Shown piece by piece: positions 7,842 through 17,314 of a stretch of DNA of 64,000 bases (position 1 is the first letter of the stretch; each line of letters begins with the position of its first letter). The stretch is from an uncultured Bacteroidales bacterium (GTDB lineage Bacteria; Bacteroidota; Bacteroidia; Bacteroidales; P3): assembly GCA_944320415.1 (NCBI GenBank), contig CALUHJ010000006.1, positions 1-64,000 of the forward strand, read 5' to 3'. The translations under genes and the position numbers were made by a program. The notes beneath the pieces are model-generated. The model saw only the letters and a program-made list of their open reading frames with translations, had not been told where the DNA came from and made no database searches.

Positions 7842-10622
7842 TTATACGACAAGGTTTACAATCTTTTTAGGTACGAATATAAGCTTCTTGAGCGGTTTTC
7901 CGTCCATAAAACGGATTATGTCCCCGTTTGCAAGCACCGTCTTTTCCACTTCCTCCTTTGAGACATTGATGTCAAACTCTATATAAGTCCTTGTCTTTCC
8001 GTTGATTGACACAGGATATCTGAAAGTGTTTTCCACAAGCATGCCGGGGTCGAATTCCGGGAAACGGGCGAAGCTTATGCTGTCATCGTGTCCCAAAAGC
8101 GACCACAACTCCTCTGATATGTGCGGAGCAAAAGGCGAAAGCAATACTGCCAACGGTTCGAGTATTCCTCTTTTGTTGCATTTGATATCGCCAAGTTCAT
8201 TGACACATATCATGAAAGTTGATACGGAAGTGTTGAGTGAGAACCTCTCTATATCGTCCTGCACTTTCTTTATTGTCTTGTGAAGGATTTTCAATTCCTC
8301 TTTGGACGGTTCGGCCTCGGATACGAAAAAGTTGTTGTCTGCATCATGATACAGCTTCCAGAACTTGCGGATGAATCTGCCGACACCCTCTATTCCTTTG
8401 GTATCCCATGGTTTGGACTGCTCCAGCGGGCCGAGGAACATCTCATAAAGTCTGAGTGTGTCCGCCCCGTATTTTTCCACCAAATCGTCAGGGTTCTGTA
8501 CGTTGTAGAGACTTTTGCTCATTTTCTCTATCTCATGTCCGCAGATGTATTTTCCCTCTTCCAACTCGAACTCCGCATCATTGAACTCGCTCCTCCACTG
8601 CCTGAACCTGTCCAAATCCAGAACATCGTTGTCCACCATGTTTATATCCACATGTATAGGGTCTGTTTCATATTTGTCCTTAAGGTTATACGATACATAT
8701 CTGTTCGTTCCCTTTATCCTGTAAACGAAGTTGGAACGTCCCTGTATCATTCCCTGATTGATGAGCTTTTGATAAGGCTCGTCCTTGCAGACAACGCCTA
8801 TGTCAAACAGAAACTTGGTGATGAATCTTGAATACAGAAGGTGTCCCGTGGCATGTTCGCTGCCGCCTATGTACAGATCGACATTCTGCCAGTAGTCGTT
8901 GGCCTGTTTGGACACGAATTCCGTGTCGTTGTCGGGGTCCATGTACCTTATGGAATATGCATTTGAACCTGCAAATCCGGGCATGGTGTTGCAATCGTAA
9001 GGATATCCCTCAACGGTATGCCAGTTCTTGGCCCTTGCTATAGGAGGTTCTCCGCTTGCGGTAGGAAGATATTTGTCCACCTCGGGTAAAAGAAGCGGCA
9101 ACTTGTCCACTCCCAGCGTTTCGGGCACACCGTCCTTATAGTAAACCGGGAAAGGTTCTCCCCAATACCTCTGACGCGAAAATATTGCATCCCTGAGACG
9201 GTAGTTTGTGGTGCCGTATCCGATTCCATTGTCGGAAAGATACTTTATAATCCTGTCTATCGCCTGTTTTACTTCAAGTCCGTCGAGGAAAGAGGAGTTG
9301 ACGACTGTACCGCTTTTGGAATCCTTGCTTTCAGTCCATGCAGAGGTATCCTCCTGTTGCTCGCCATCGGGAACGACCACCTGTTTTACGGGAAGATTGA
9401 AGGCTCTTGCAAAAGCGAAGTCACGGCTGTCGTGTGCAGGAACTGCCATAACCGCTCCCGTACCGTAACCGGCCAAAACATAATCCGAAATCCATATAGG
9501 CACCCTTTCCTTTGTCAATGGATGAATTGCATAACTGCCGGTGAAAACACCCGTAACCTTTTTCACCTCGGCCTGTCTTTCCCTTTCACTCCTGTTTTTG
9601 GCCCACCTGACATAGGTTTCCACCTCCTCTTTTCTTTCTTCTGTGGTAATCCTTTCTATAAGTTCGTGTTCGGGACAAAGAACCATAAAGGTAACTCCGA
9701 ACAAGGTATCGGCCCTTGTGGTGAACACTTCCAGACGTTCGCCGTTTTCCAATGTGAAATAAACGGCAGCACCGCGGCTTTTGCCTATCCAGTTTCTTTG
9801 AATCTCCTTTAGGGAATCCGTCCAGTCCAAGGAATCAAGTCCCTGCAAAAGTCTTTCGGCATAAGCCGTTATTCTCAGGCTCCATTGTCTCATGGACTTT
9901 CTCTCGACAGGGTAACCGCCACGAACCGAAACGCCGTTTACCACCTCGTCATTTGCAAGCACCGTGCCCAGTTCGCTGCACCAGTTGACCATTGAATCAG
10001 ACAGATAAGCCAGTCTGTAATTCATCAGTATATCGCTTTTCTCCCTGACGCTGAAAGAATGCCACTCCTCTGCAGTAAAGACAAAAGGTTGGGAATTTGC
10101 CGCATTTATGTCGGCATTGCCCTCCCTGGCAAACACCTCCTCCAATTCGCTTATAGGTCTTGCCTGTTGTGCGTCGTTGCAGTAATAGCTGTTGAAAAGC
10201 CTAATGAAAGTCCACTGAGTCCACTTGTAGTATTTAGGGTCGCATGTCCTTATCTCCCTGTCCCAGTCATAGGAAAGTCCCAATATGTCAAGCTGCTGTC
10301 TGTATCTGTTTATGTTTTTTTCCGTCGTTATCGCCGGATGCTGTCCGGTTTGTATGGCATACTGTTCGGCAGGCAAACCATACGCATCATAACCCATGGG
10401 ATGAAGTACGTTGAAGCCTTTCAAACGCTTGTACCTTGCGAATATGTCCGAAGCTATGTAACCCAGAGGATGACCGACATGAAGACCGGCTCCCGAAGGA
10501 TAGGGAAACATGTCCAACACATAGTATTTAGGCTTGTCGTCTCTTATTTCCGCCTTGAAAGTCTTGTGTTCTCTCCAATATTTCTGCCATTTAGGCTCTA
10601 CTTCTCTGAAATTGTAATCCAT
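7842..10622 (-). CDS. leuS: Leucyl-tRNA synthetase
   Basis: 926 residues, a usual length for the Bacteroidetes enzyme. Class I synthetase that charges tRNA-Leu in the cytoplasm. The N-terminal Rossmann domain has the HIGH-type motif HVGH (48-51) in [17 protein letters not shown] long CP1 editing domain follows with [16 protein letters not shown], where the conserved Asp and Thr-rich region edits misacylated tRNA. KMSKS is present near residue 700. The anticodon-binding helical domain and small C-terminal domain complete the protein. The rRNA methyltransferase gene ends 20 bp upstream on the same strand, so cotranscription is possible. Confidence 0.98.
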   Translation of the reverse strand: MDYNFREVEPKWQKYWREHKTFKAEIRDDKPKYYVLDMFPYPSGAGLHVGHPLGYIASDIFARYKRLKGFNVLHPMGYDAYGLPAEQYAIQTGQHPAITTEKNINRYRQQLDILGLSYDWDREIRTCDPKYYKWTQWTFIRLFNSYYCNDAQQARPISELEEVFAREGNADINAANSQPFVFTAEEWHSFSVREKSDILMNYRLAYLSDSMVNWCSELGTVLANDEVVNGVSVRGGYPVERKSMRQWSLRITAYAERLLQGLDSLDWTDSLKEIQRNWIGKSRGAAVYFTLENGERLEVFTTRADTLFGVTFMVLCPEHELIERITTEERKEEVETYVRWAKNRSERERQAEVKKVTGVFTGSYAIHPLTKERVPIWISDYVLAGYGTGAVMAVPAHDSRDFAFARAFNLPVKQVVVPDGEQQEDTSAWTESKDSKSGTVVNSSFLDGLEVKQAIDRIIKYLSDNGIGYGTTNYRLRDAIFSRQRYWGEPFPVYYKDGVPETLGVDKLPLLLPEVDKYLPTASGEPPIARAKNWHTVEGYPYDCNTMPGFAGSNAYSIRYMDPDNDTEFVSKQANDYWQNVDLYIGGSEHATGHLLYSRFITKFLFDIGVVCKDEPYQKLINQGMIQGRSNFVYRIKGTNRYVSYNLKDKYETDPIHVDINMVDNDVLDLDRFRQWRSEFNDAEFELEEGKYICGHEIEKMSKSLYNVQNPDDLVEKYGADTLRLYEMFLGPLEQSKPWDTKGIEGVGRFIRKFWKLYHDADNNFFVSEAEPSKEELKILHKTIKKVQDDIERFSLNTSVSTFMICVNELGDIKCNKRGILEPLAVLLSPFAPHISEELWSLLGHDDSISFARFPEFDPGMLVENTFRYPVSINGKTRTYIEFDINVSKEEVEKTVLANGDIIRFMDGKPLKKLIFVPKKIVNLVV

Positions 10623-10642
10623 ATCTGTATGGTTTGTAATAT

Positions 10643-12058
10643 TTATCTCAAATTCAATTCCACCACGTTTTCCACGTGCTGGGTGTGAGGAAACATGTCC
10701 ACAGGCCTTATCCTGCCTGTATCATACCTTTCCTTCAAAAGGCTCAAATCCCTTGCCTGAGTGGCGGGATTGCAACTGATGTAAACTATCTTGCGCGGTG
10801 CAAGTTCCAACAGTTTGCGCACGACACTTTCGGCCATTCCCGCCCTCGGCGGATCGGTTATCACAACATCGGGACGTCCGTTGTTTCGGACAAACTCCTC
10901 CGTCAACACCTTGGCCATATCCCCTGCATGGAAAGACGTATTGCCTATTTTGTTGCAAGCGGAATTCTTCACGGCATCCTCAACCGCCTCGGCAACATAC
11001 TCTATGCCTACCACCTTCTCTGCCAAATGGGCAACATAGTTGGCTATGGTACCCGTACCGGTGTAAAGGTCGTAAACGACATCACCCCTGCCTATGCCGG
11101 CAAAATCCGCCGCCACCTCATACAGCCTTTCCGCCTGTTTGGCATTGGTCTGATAGAAAGTCTTGGGACCTATCCTGAATTGCAGCCTGCCCTCCTGCCT
11201 GTAACGGTTCATGTATTCGGTTATGTAATCCCTGCCCGAGAAAAGACGTATGTCCTGGTCCGAAAGAGAATCGTTGAACTTGGTATTGATGCAATACATC
11301 AGAGATGTTATCTGCGGAAAACGACTTTCAACAGCTTTCATCAAAGGAATGATTTCCTCACTATCCATTGCAAAGACAAGGATTACCATCAAGTCTTCAT
11401 GAGATGTGGTACGTATGACAAGGTTACGCAAAAGACCCTCATGCAGTCTTATGTCATAATAAGGTAATCCATGTTCCGAGGCATATTCCCTTATAAAGTT
11501 GCGTATCTGATTTGAAGGCTCCCTCTGCAATGCGCAATAGTTTATGTCTATCACCTTGTCGAAAAAAACCGGTACATGAAACCCCAAGGCGTTTTGCGAC
11601 TGCGCATCCTTGTCATAGTCTTTGCTCCAAGACTTCGTGGAAAAAGTAAACTCCAACTTGTTCCTGTATTTTTCAGTAAGCTCGGAAGGCAGTATTGGTA
11701 ACATGTCTGAACAGTCCACACGACCTATACGCTCCAGGTTGTCCCTGACCTGTTTTTCCTTGTAGCGCAACTGCTCGGAATAAAGCATTGTCTGCCACTT
11801 GCAGCCTCCGCACTGAGTAAAATAATCGCACAGAGGCTCCACGCGTCTGTCCGAATAGGAATGGAATTGCAATACCCTGGCCTGAGCAAAGTTCTTTTTC
11901 TTCCTGTACACTTCCAAATCGACCACATCGCCAGGCACAACATAAGGTACAAAAACCACCAGGTCGTCCACCCTTGCAATACAGTTACCTTCAGCGGCGG
12001 CATCAGTTATCTCAACCTGCTCCAGAATTTGTCTCTGCTTCACTTTCTTCAGTTTCAT
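10643..12058 (-). CDS. rlmD: 23S rRNA (uracil-5-)-methyltransferase, TrmA/RlmD family
   Basis: 471 residues from the ATG at 12058. A longer frame to 12112 would run into the rpmH terminator, so the internal Met is chosen. An N-terminal TRAM domain (about 10-65) is followed by a 4Fe-4S-type Cys set ([13 protein letters not shown]), then an SAM-dependent fold with [15 protein letters not shown], the TDPPRAGM motif and the catalytic-Cys motif [14 protein letters not shown]. The family makes 5-methyluridine in 23S rRNA (U1939 for RlmD); Bacteroidetes members may act on U747, U1939 or both, so the exact target is uncertain. It lies between rpmH and leuS on the same strand. Confidence 0.88.
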   Translation of the reverse strand: MKLKKVKQRQILEQVEITDAAAEGNCIARVDDLVVFVPYVVPGDVVDLEVYRKKKNFAQARVLQFHSYSDRRVEPLCDYFTQCGGCKWQTMLYSEQLRYKEKQVRDNLERIGRVDCSDMLPILPSELTEKYRNKLEFTFSTKSWSKDYDKDAQSQNALGFHVPVFFDKVIDINYCALQREPSNQIRNFIREYASEHGLPYYDIRLHEGLLRNLVIRTTSHEDLMVILVFAMDSEEIIPLMKAVESRFPQITSLMYCINTKFNDSLSDQDIRLFSGRDYITEYMNRYRQEGRLQFRIGPKTFYQTNAKQAERLYEVAADFAGIGRGDVVYDLYTGTGTIANYVAHLAEKVVGIEYVAEAVEDAVKNSACNKIGNTSFHAGDMAKVLTEEFVRNNGRPDVVITDPPRAGMAESVVRKLLELAPRKIVYISCNPATQARDLSLLKERYDTGRIRPVDMFPHTQHVENVVELNLR

Positions 12059-12067
12059 CGGCTGTCT

Positions 12068-12108
12068 TTCAAAAAAAAAGAAGCATTGCAAAACATCCAA
12101 TGCCTCTT
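12068..12108 (-). terminator. Terminator of rpmH
   Basis: Reverse-strand hairpin with arms GAGGCATTG (12098-12106) and CAATGCTTC (12080-12088) followed by nine T. It separates rpmH from the methyltransferase gene and argues for the shorter methyltransferase start. Confidence 0.75.
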
Positions 12109-12150
12109 TCAAAATATCTTTTTGTTTTTTTCTTAAGAGCAGATAAAAAA

Positions 12151-12297
12151 CTATCTTTCGTCAGAAACAGTTAACTTACGTCTTCCGTGAGCCCTGCGTG
12201 CTGCCAACACCTTTCTTCCGTTTGCAGTTGACATTCTCTTTCTGAAACCATGCTTATTTACTCTTTTTCTGCGTGAAGGTTGAAATGTTCTTTTCAT
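12151..12297 (-). CDS. rpmH: 50S ribosomal protein L34
   Basis: 48 residues beginning [18 protein letters not shown] and ending with the Arg/Lys-rich [11 protein letters not shown]. This is the invariant L34 pattern, with the FRxRM segment and [15 protein letters not shown] block. L34 is a small basic protein of the large ribosomal subunit. A TACTTTTG promoter element lies at 12321-12328 and a strong terminator follows, so the gene is its own transcription unit. The dnaA/rnpA/yidC neighbours common elsewhere are absent here. Confidence 0.97.
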   Translation of the reverse strand: MKRTFQPSRRKRVNKHGFRKRMSTANGRKVLAARRAHGRRKLTVSDER

Positions 12298-12320
12298 ATC
12301 TCTTTATGTTTTTCAAGTTG

Positions 12321-12328
12321 CAAAAGTA
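12321..12328 (-). promoter_or_regulatory. TAnnTTTG promoter element for rpmH
   Basis: Reverse-strand TACTTTTG, 24 bp before the rpmH start codon. Confidence 0.6.
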
Positions 12329-12413
12329 CAAACTTTTTTCGATACAACAAGACGGTAAAACAAAAAAAATCAAACTAAAATTCATTTTTTCTTTGAACAC
12401 GAAACATTTTTTG

Positions 12414-12421
12414 TATTTTTG
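12414..12421 (+). promoter_or_regulatory. TAnnTTTG promoter element for the 12453 gene and secG
   Basis: TATTTTTG with an upstream TTTG at 12392-12395 (18-bp spacer), matching both elements of the Bacteroidetes promoter. The start codon is 31 bp downstream. Confidence 0.65.
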
Positions 12422-12452
12422 CTGATTATTTTACCTGTCCTGCTTGAAACAC

Positions 12453-13082
12453 ATGGATAACAGATTGAATGAAATAGTATCTTTAAAGGAATGGGACGTG
12501 GAGCTGACAAACCTGCTCTCAATACAAAGAATGATTGAGAAGTTTCCATATTGTGCTTTGCTTTACGTCCGCGCAGCCAGGTACAGCCGCATACTGAACA
12601 GTCAGAATGCGGAACAATTAAAGCAGATGGCCGCCGCATACGTATCGGACAGAACTTTCCTTAAAGAGTTTCTTGAGCGTGAAATACCAGTACGCCCGTC
12701 GCCCGTCGCAGAAAAAGCAAGCCAACCTGACGACAAGGACATACTGAAGGAAATAGACCGGTACACCGAACCGGATTTGTCGGAAAATCCCACAAGAGAA
12801 GAACTGATAGAAAGATTTCTGAACATAGAAAATCCGAAGATAGGAAAGACCGACTCGGTCAGATGCGATAATGACGACAAAAAGGAAATAGACAAAATTA
12901 TAAAGGAAAGCGTATCTGACGACTTCAAAATGGTCACCGAAACAATGGCTAAAATATACCTCAAACAGGGAAACAAAGACAAGGCTTTGAAAATTTATCG
13001 TCAATTGATGCTTAATAATCCAAAAAAAAGTGTTTACTTTGCAGACCGAATCAAGGAAATAGAAAACAATCTAAATAATTAA
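12453..13082 (+). CDS. TPR-like protein of unknown function
   Basis: 209 residues from the ATG at 12453. No signal peptide. The N-terminal part (1-70) is helical (LLSIQRMIEKFPYCALLYVRAARY), the middle (75-140) is charged and probably flexible, and the C-terminal 50 residues hold one clear tetratricopeptide-like helix pair (MAKIYLKQGNKDKALKIYRQLM). Bacteroidetes genomes often carry such a gene directly before secG, as here (17 bp apart, same operon). That suggests a link with secretion or cell-envelope work, but no function is established. Cytoplasmic by inference. Confidence 0.8.
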   Translation: MDNRLNEIVSLKEWDVELTNLLSIQRMIEKFPYCALLYVRAARYSRILNSQNAEQLKQMAAAYVSDRTFLKEFLEREIPVRPSPVAEKASQPDDKDILKEIDRYTEPDLSENPTREELIERFLNIENPKIGKTDSVRCDNDDKKEIDKIIKESVSDDFKMVTETMAKIYLKQGNKDKALKIYRQLMLNNPKKSVYFADRIKEIENNLNN

Positions 13083-13099
13083 CCAAAACAGATTCTTAT

Positions 13100-13447
13100 A
13101 TGTTCGTAATTGTAACTGCATTGATTATAATTGTTGCTATATTGTTAGCATTGGTTGTGCTTATACAGAATTCCAAAGGCGGAGGACTTGCTGCCAATTT
13201 TGCAGCCCAAAACCAGATAATGGGAGTAAGAAAGACGGCCGACGTAGTTGAAAAAGCAACATGGACATTGGCAATAATATTGTTTGTCTTGTGTCTTGTC
13301 GCAACAGCATTCACTCCGGGAAAATCTTCGGTTGAAACAAACAACGGCACACAATTGGATCCCAATGCCATAAAGACAACCGTTCCTGTAAAGCAAGCGC
13401 CTGCAATGCCTGCAGCTCAGCCAATACAGACCCCGGCAACAAAGTAA
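13100..13447 (+). CDS. secG: Protein translocase subunit SecG
   Basis: 115 residues. Two membrane segments (about 2-22 and 52-72) are joined by the characteristic loop VLIQNSKGGGLAANFAAQNQIMGVRKTADVVEKATW. After the second segment comes a Pro/Ala/Gln-rich low-complexity tail of about 40 residues, common in Bacteroidetes. SecG is the accessory membrane subunit of SecYEG that helps SecA-driven export. It is cotranscribed with the preceding TPR-like gene and followed by a bidirectional terminator. Confidence 0.95.
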   Translation: MFVIVTALIIIVAILLALVVLIQNSKGGGLAANFAAQNQIMGVRKTADVVEKATWTLAIILFVLCLVATAFTPGKSSVETNNGTQLDPNAIKTTVPVKQAPAMPAAQPIQTPATK

Positions 13448-13478
13448 AGACATAAAAAAGCAAATATTTCGAACCATA

Positions 13479-13514
13479 AAAGCCTGCATTACATTTCGAA
13501 TGCAGGCTTTTGTT
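13479..13514. terminator. Bidirectional terminator between secG and pgi
   Basis: Perfect 12-bp inverted repeat AAAGCCTGCATT (13479-13490) and its complement (13499-13510) with T-rich flanks on both strands, between two converging genes. Confidence 0.8.
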
Positions 13515-13542
13515 TATGTTGTCTGTAATCCAACCGAAGGTC

Positions 13543-14835
13543 TTATTTCTTTCCGAGCATTGCAAACATATTCCTCTTGTAGTTCTCCACACCCGGCTGG
13601 TCAAAAGGATTGACACCCAAAACATAGGCACTCAAGGCGCACGAGAATTCAAAGAAATATATCAACGCCCCCAATTCATACTCGTCAATCTTATCCACAA
13701 CAACCCTCATTTGCGGAACTCCTCCCTCCAAATGAGCCTCACGCGTGGCACTTTCGGCAATAAGGTTTATCTGCTGCATCGATTTGTCACACAGATAATT
13801 CAACCCGTCTGCATCATCCTTTACTTCAGGTATGGATACCCTGCGTTTGCTTCGCTCTACGCTCAACACCGTCTCAAACATAATCCTTTCCCCCTGCTGG
13901 ATGTATTGTCCCATCGAATGCAGGTCTGTGGTATTGAGCAAAGACACAGGACACAAACCCTTGAAGGCCTTGCCCTCGGTCTCTCCAAACAACTGCTGCC
14001 ACCAACGTGAAAAATACTGCAACGAAGGCTGATAAACCACAAAGGCCTCCATTTTCCTGCCCTCGTCATACTGACAATTGCGGAAAGCGGCATACTGCCA
14101 CGCTATATTGGAGAAATCACCGCAGGACACAAGAGCCTCACGCATTGCCCGCGCACCACTCAACAGCTTCCTTATGTCATAACCCGCAACAGCTATCGGA
14201 AACAAGCCCACCGGCGTCAACACTGAATACCTTCCCCCTATGTCGTCCCTTATGACAAAACTCGCATAGGAATTCTCCCGAACCAACCTCCGCAAAGCCC
14301 CTTTGGAACTGTCGGTTATGGCTATTATCCTTTGGCGAGCTTCCTCCGGGCCGTATTTTTTCTCCAACTCACTCCGCAATATCCTGAACGCAATTGCAGG
14401 TTCGGTTGTTGTGCCCGACTTGGATATGACACAAAGACAATAATCCCTCTCTGCAAGATATTCCGTAAGGTCGGCCATATATTCTTCCGAGAGGTTCTCT
14501 CCGGCATATATTATCTGCGGATTGCATGAGTAAGACTTCAAAGGGAAGTTAGGATTCAGAGCCTCTATCACCGCCCTTGCACCCAGATAAGAGCCGCCAA
14601 TGCCTATGACGACCAAAACATCGGCCTTGTCTCTCACTTCATCCGCCCTTCGTTCTATCTCCGCCAGCTCACCCTCATCAACATGCGAAGGGAGCGTCTG
14701 CCATCCCAAAAACTCCGACCCCTCACCCGAAAAATCAAGAACCTTATCATAAGCATCCTTCAATCGGGACTCATACCTGTCGAAAAAAGAGGCAAAATCG
14801 TTCCCTTCGCAAAAATTAAACTCAAGTCTGACCAT
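13543..14835 (-). CDS. pgi: Glucose-6-phosphate isomerase
   Basis: 430 residues, in the shorter bacterial size class. It interconverts glucose-6-phosphate and fructose-6-phosphate in the cytoplasm. Visible family motifs are the sugar-phosphate-binding segment VVIGIGGSYLGARAVIEAL (about 76-94), SKSGTTTEPAIAFR (about 137-150) with the phosphate-binding Ser/Thr cluster, IGGRYSVLTPVGLFP and the C-terminal GVNPFDQPGVENYKRNMF. The catalytic Glu, His and Lys regions all appear intact. It is a single gene that converges on secG. Confidence 0.97.
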   Translation of the reverse strand: MVRLEFNFCEGNDFASFFDRYESRLKDAYDKVLDFSGEGSEFLGWQTLPSHVDEGELAEIERRADEVRDKADVLVVIGIGGSYLGARAVIEALNPNFPLKSYSCNPQIIYAGENLSEEYMADLTEYLAERDYCLCVISKSGTTTEPAIAFRILRSELEKKYGPEEARQRIIAITDSSKGALRRLVRENSYASFVIRDDIGGRYSVLTPVGLFPIAVAGYDIRKLLSGARAMREALVSCGDFSNIAWQYAAFRNCQYDEGRKMEAFVVYQPSLQYFSRWWQQLFGETEGKAFKGLCPVSLLNTTDLHSMGQYIQQGERIMFETVLSVERSKRRVSIPEVKDDADGLNYLCDKSMQQINLIAESATREAHLEGGVPQMRVVVDKIDEYELGALIYFFEFSCALSAYVLGVNPFDQPGVENYKRNMFAMLGKK

Positions 14836-14890
14836 AAAAACGTTTTTTTCTAAACAAACGTTACGGCCGCCCGTTTTATTATCAAAAGAA

Positions 14891-15445
14891 TCAATCCATA
14901 CGGGTCAGTTTCACAAAGCCGTACTCTATCGTCATCATATCACCGAACTGACCTGTATTTGGCGGAGAAGGCCAATACTCCACCTCTCCGTCAAGACTGC
15001 CGCGGATAACGCCTCCCATGTCAAAAACACAGCCGACTGTCCCCTTGAAAAGGGTATTATTCCAAGTGTCCTTGTCCCTGTCCTTCCAATGCCTTATCGG
15101 CAAAACACCGTTCACAAGTCCGTCCTTTGTGAACGAAAGCGTATAACCGCCCTCTTTCAACGTGCAGTTCGGACCGTACCATACGTTATAGGTACCCGAT
15201 TCGTTTTTGTACAGCTTTATCTCAAAATCATCCTCGAAATAATCGTAACGCTGTGTACCGTAATGAGCATAATAATAAGGATTGTCGTACATGTATCCCA
15301 TTTCGCACTTGTATGTGCCTGAATAGTCATTCACCGTATCCAATTCGGACTCGGGTTTAACCGTAAAGTCGTCATCATCATTGTTTTCGCATGCCGCAAA
15401 ACCCATGACAAGCAGCATCAATGCCGCATACAATATCTTTTTCAT
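14891..15445 (-). CDS. Lipoprotein of unknown function (downstream member of a pair)
   Basis: 184 residues. Type II signal peptide MKKILYAALMLLVMGFAAC with a lipobox, followed by an Asn/Asp-rich tether (ENNDDDDF). The mature domain (about 40-184) looks all-beta, with repeated Tyr/Gly turns (YSGTYKCEMGYMYD, GVIRGSLDGEVEYW), and could be a calycin-like lipid-binding barrel as in several Bacteroidetes lipoproteins; that is a guess from general shape. It overlaps the upstream lipoprotein gene by 4 bp (ATGA), so the two are translationally coupled. It is presumably anchored in the outer membrane; the Asp-rich stretch after Cys resembles a surface-export signal. Confidence 0.8.
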   Translation of the reverse strand: MKKILYAALMLLVMGFAACENNDDDDFTVKPESELDTVNDYSGTYKCEMGYMYDNPYYYAHYGTQRYDYFEDDFEIKLYKNESGTYNVWYGPNCTLKEGGYTLSFTKDGLVNGVLPIRHWKDRDKDTWNNTLFKGTVGCVFDMGGVIRGSLDGEVEYWPSPPNTGQFGDMMTIEYGFVKLTRMD

Positions 15446-16020
15446 AATCCTTCCTCCTCTTTTATTTGTTCTCTGAAATTCTCCGGTATGTCACTCTCTT
15501 TGGTCATCACAAAGGTACCTATTGCCTTCAAAGCATCGGGAGCAGCAACCATACTTCCAGAACCACCCCTTGCATAACCGCAATAATCTCCGCTTATCAC
15601 ACCGTTTGGATTATAGTATCCTATCAGTTCTATATCCTTGTACAATGCAGGGTATGCAATCGGAGCACCGGAAGCCCCGTGTATGAAATAAGGCACTATC
15701 CCCCTTACGTCATTGTTTTTGGTAACAGTCAAAAATACCTCGTCCTTCAAAGGGAAAGACAACTCATCAGCGCTTTCGTAATATGCCGCACTATACAGTC
15801 CGTCGCTTTTCTTGTATATACACAAACGACAATCACTATAATAAGGTGTACCGACACCTACTGTAAAGCCTGATTCCAATAACCTTCCAGTCATTTCAAG
15901 ATGATAAACTCCCTCAATGTCGGGATAATCATTGTACACGGCATCGTCCGAATCCTCCGCCTCGTTGCATGAAAACAGAAAGGCGGAACACAATGCAATC
16001 AATAAAAATGTTCTCTTTAT
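15442..16020 (-). CDS. Lipoprotein of unknown function, probable ATA start
   Basis: The mature protein has a convincing lipoprotein signal (KRTFLLIALCSAFLFSC), but no ATG, GTG or TTG precedes it at the right place. The only in-frame ATG is at 16113, upstream of the TACCTTTG promoter element at 16052-16059, so it would not be transcribed. The codon where Met is expected (16018-16020) is ATA. The gene therefore either starts at ATA, at another weak codon, or lost its start. From ATA the product has 192 residues, with an acidic tether (NEAEDSDDAVYNDYPD) and a beta-rich domain similar in layout to its downstream partner (IEGVYHLEMTG, GVISGDYCGYARGG). The 4-bp overlap with that partner argues that the pair works together. 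Confidence 0.65.
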   Translation of the reverse strand: MKRTFLLIALCSAFLFSCNEAEDSDDAVYNDYPDIEGVYHLEMTGRLLESGFTVGVGTPYYSDCRLCIYKKSDGLYSAAYYESADELSFPLKDEVFLTVTKNNDVRGIVPYFIHGASGAPIAYPALYKDIELIGYYNPNGVISGDYCGYARGGSGSMVAAPDALKAIGTFVMTKESDIPENFREQIKEEEGL

Positions 16021-16051
16021 AAATGATAATTTTTTAAGGTTAATAACGCGA

Positions 16052-16059
16052 CAAAGGTA
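16052..16059 (-). promoter_or_regulatory. TAnnTTTG promoter element for the lipoprotein pair
   Basis: Reverse-strand TACCTTTG. Transcription would start near 16046, leaving a leader of about 25 nt before the ATA codon at 16020. Confidence 0.6.
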
Positions 16060-16215
16060 AACAAAAAAATTGATTCCGCAAATATTTTCCTTGTAATTTC
16101 TATAAAAAGCCAATCTTTTTTACATAGTTTTGCACAATATTATCAGTTTGAACATACACTCCCACATATAGAAACGAAAGAAAAAAAGGCTTCGGAATAT
16201 TTCGCCGTTTGGCAA

Positions 16216-16290
16216 AAATGTCTTCAGAAAACAAAAAAATCTTTTCTGAAGACATTTTTTCGATTTCTGAAAAGAAAAAAACGCGAGTTG
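16216..16290. repeat. 21-bp-periodic TTTTCTGAA-type repeat, copy 3
   Basis: Three cores (CAGA at 16225, CTGA at 16246, CTGA at 16267) at exact 21-bp spacing. The first two form a perfect 15-bp inverted repeat (AATGTCTTCAGAAAA and complement). The last continues as TTTCTGAAAAGAAAAAAACG, matching the rho copy apart from the reading strand. It lies between two divergent promoters, about 40 bp from the 16314 element. Confidence 0.7.
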
Positions 16291-16313
16291 ATTCGGATTA
16301 TCAAATAAATTGG

Positions 16314-16321
16314 TATATTTG
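16314..16321 (+). promoter_or_regulatory. TAnnTTTG promoter element for the 16352 gene
   Basis: TATATTTG, 31 bp before the start codon. Confidence 0.55.
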
Positions 16322-16351
16322 CACTTGAAAGAAAAGGAAAAACAATCATAC

Positions 16352-17260
16352 ATGAAAAAGATGATATACTTTTTTGCATTACTGTTGACGGGTGTAGTTT
16401 TTGCGGGTCTGAACGACCTGTATGCACAAAGAAGAAACAGGGCTCCGCTCATAAGACTGGGAGTAAGGGCCGGCTTCAACATGAGTGACCTTACCTCTGC
16501 AAAAGGTCTGGACATATACAACGGTCTGGCCTATTATGATGCGAGTCTCAACTACATAGGCTTTACGGATACCGAGCCGTTCAAGTACGGATTCAATGCC
16601 GGACTGGCTCTTCAGGCAGAGATTTCGGACAGTTGGTTCTTGCAGGCCAACCTGCTGTACTACACAAAGGGATACAAACTCAACACACAGAACGTCGAGA
16701 TTTCCGCTACTGCCAACTATCTCCAGATTCCTGTCAGCATGGTTTACAAATACGAACTGAGTGACGACTGGCGCATACTTGCTTCGGCGGGAGCCTTTGT
16801 CGGAGTCGGTCTTCACGGTTTCACAGACTTCGAGGACCACTACGGAGAAGAGAAAAGTCCGAGACCGCAGCACATAACGACCAACACCCCGACCATAAAC
16901 CCAGAAACGGGACAGAGCAACCTTATCTGTTTCGAGCCTACGGTACACGGGGCAACCTATTGGAAGGACAGAAACGACACCTTCGCCACAACCGGAACAT
17001 GGAGTGTGGATGCAGGCTTTGAGGTTGGTCTGGGAGTGGAATACAAGAGCTTTCAGTTCATGATAAACTATCAGATAAGCGCACTGCCTCTTTATGACTA
17101 CAACAAGGAATTCAAGTCCAGATACGAGACCAAAAACATAGACGCTGTAAATTCCTTCGACTATTTCGGCATAGAAGCTCCCATGTCTCCGCGTCAGCAT
17201 GTCATATCCTTCAACATAACCTATTTCTTCGACAACTGGGATCACGGCATACGTTGGTAA
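16352..17260 (+). CDS. Outer-membrane beta-barrel protein (PorT/OmpW-like)
   Basis: 302 residues from the ATG at 16352, chosen because it begins a clear signal peptide (MKKMIYFFALLLTGVVFAGL, cleavage near LYAQ). The mature chain starts RLGVRAGFNMSDLTS, the pattern of Bacteroidetes small-barrel proteins of the outer-membrane beta-barrel (PorT-like) group. It alternates aromatic and polar residues through to the end (QHVISFNITYFFDNW). A longer inserted loop (about 185-230) is rich in Pro, Thr and Asn. A structural or transport role in the outer membrane is inferred. A second barrel-like gene follows 54 bp downstream. Confidence 0.8.
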   Translation: MKKMIYFFALLLTGVVFAGLNDLYAQRRNRAPLIRLGVRAGFNMSDLTSAKGLDIYNGLAYYDASLNYIGFTDTEPFKYGFNAGLALQAEISDSWFLQANLLYYTKGYKLNTQNVEISATANYLQIPVSMVYKYELSDDWRILASAGAFVGVGLHGFTDFEDHYGEEKSPRPQHITTNTPTINPETGQSNLICFEPTVHGATYWKDRNDTFATTGTWSVDAGFEVGLGVEYKSFQFMINYQISALPLYDYNKEFKSRYETKNIDAVNSFDYFGIEAPMSPRQHVISFNITYFFDNWDHGIRW

Positions 17261-17314
17261 AATAACAGTCTTTAAGCAACAAAACACATCGTTGCGGCGT
17301 TCTTTTTTGGGAAT

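Noticed and set aside
10643..12112. Longer start for the rRNA methyltransferase (ATG-like start at 12112)
   Set aside because: It would place the rpmH terminator inside the coding region; the ATG at 12058 begins the TRAM-domain protein properly.
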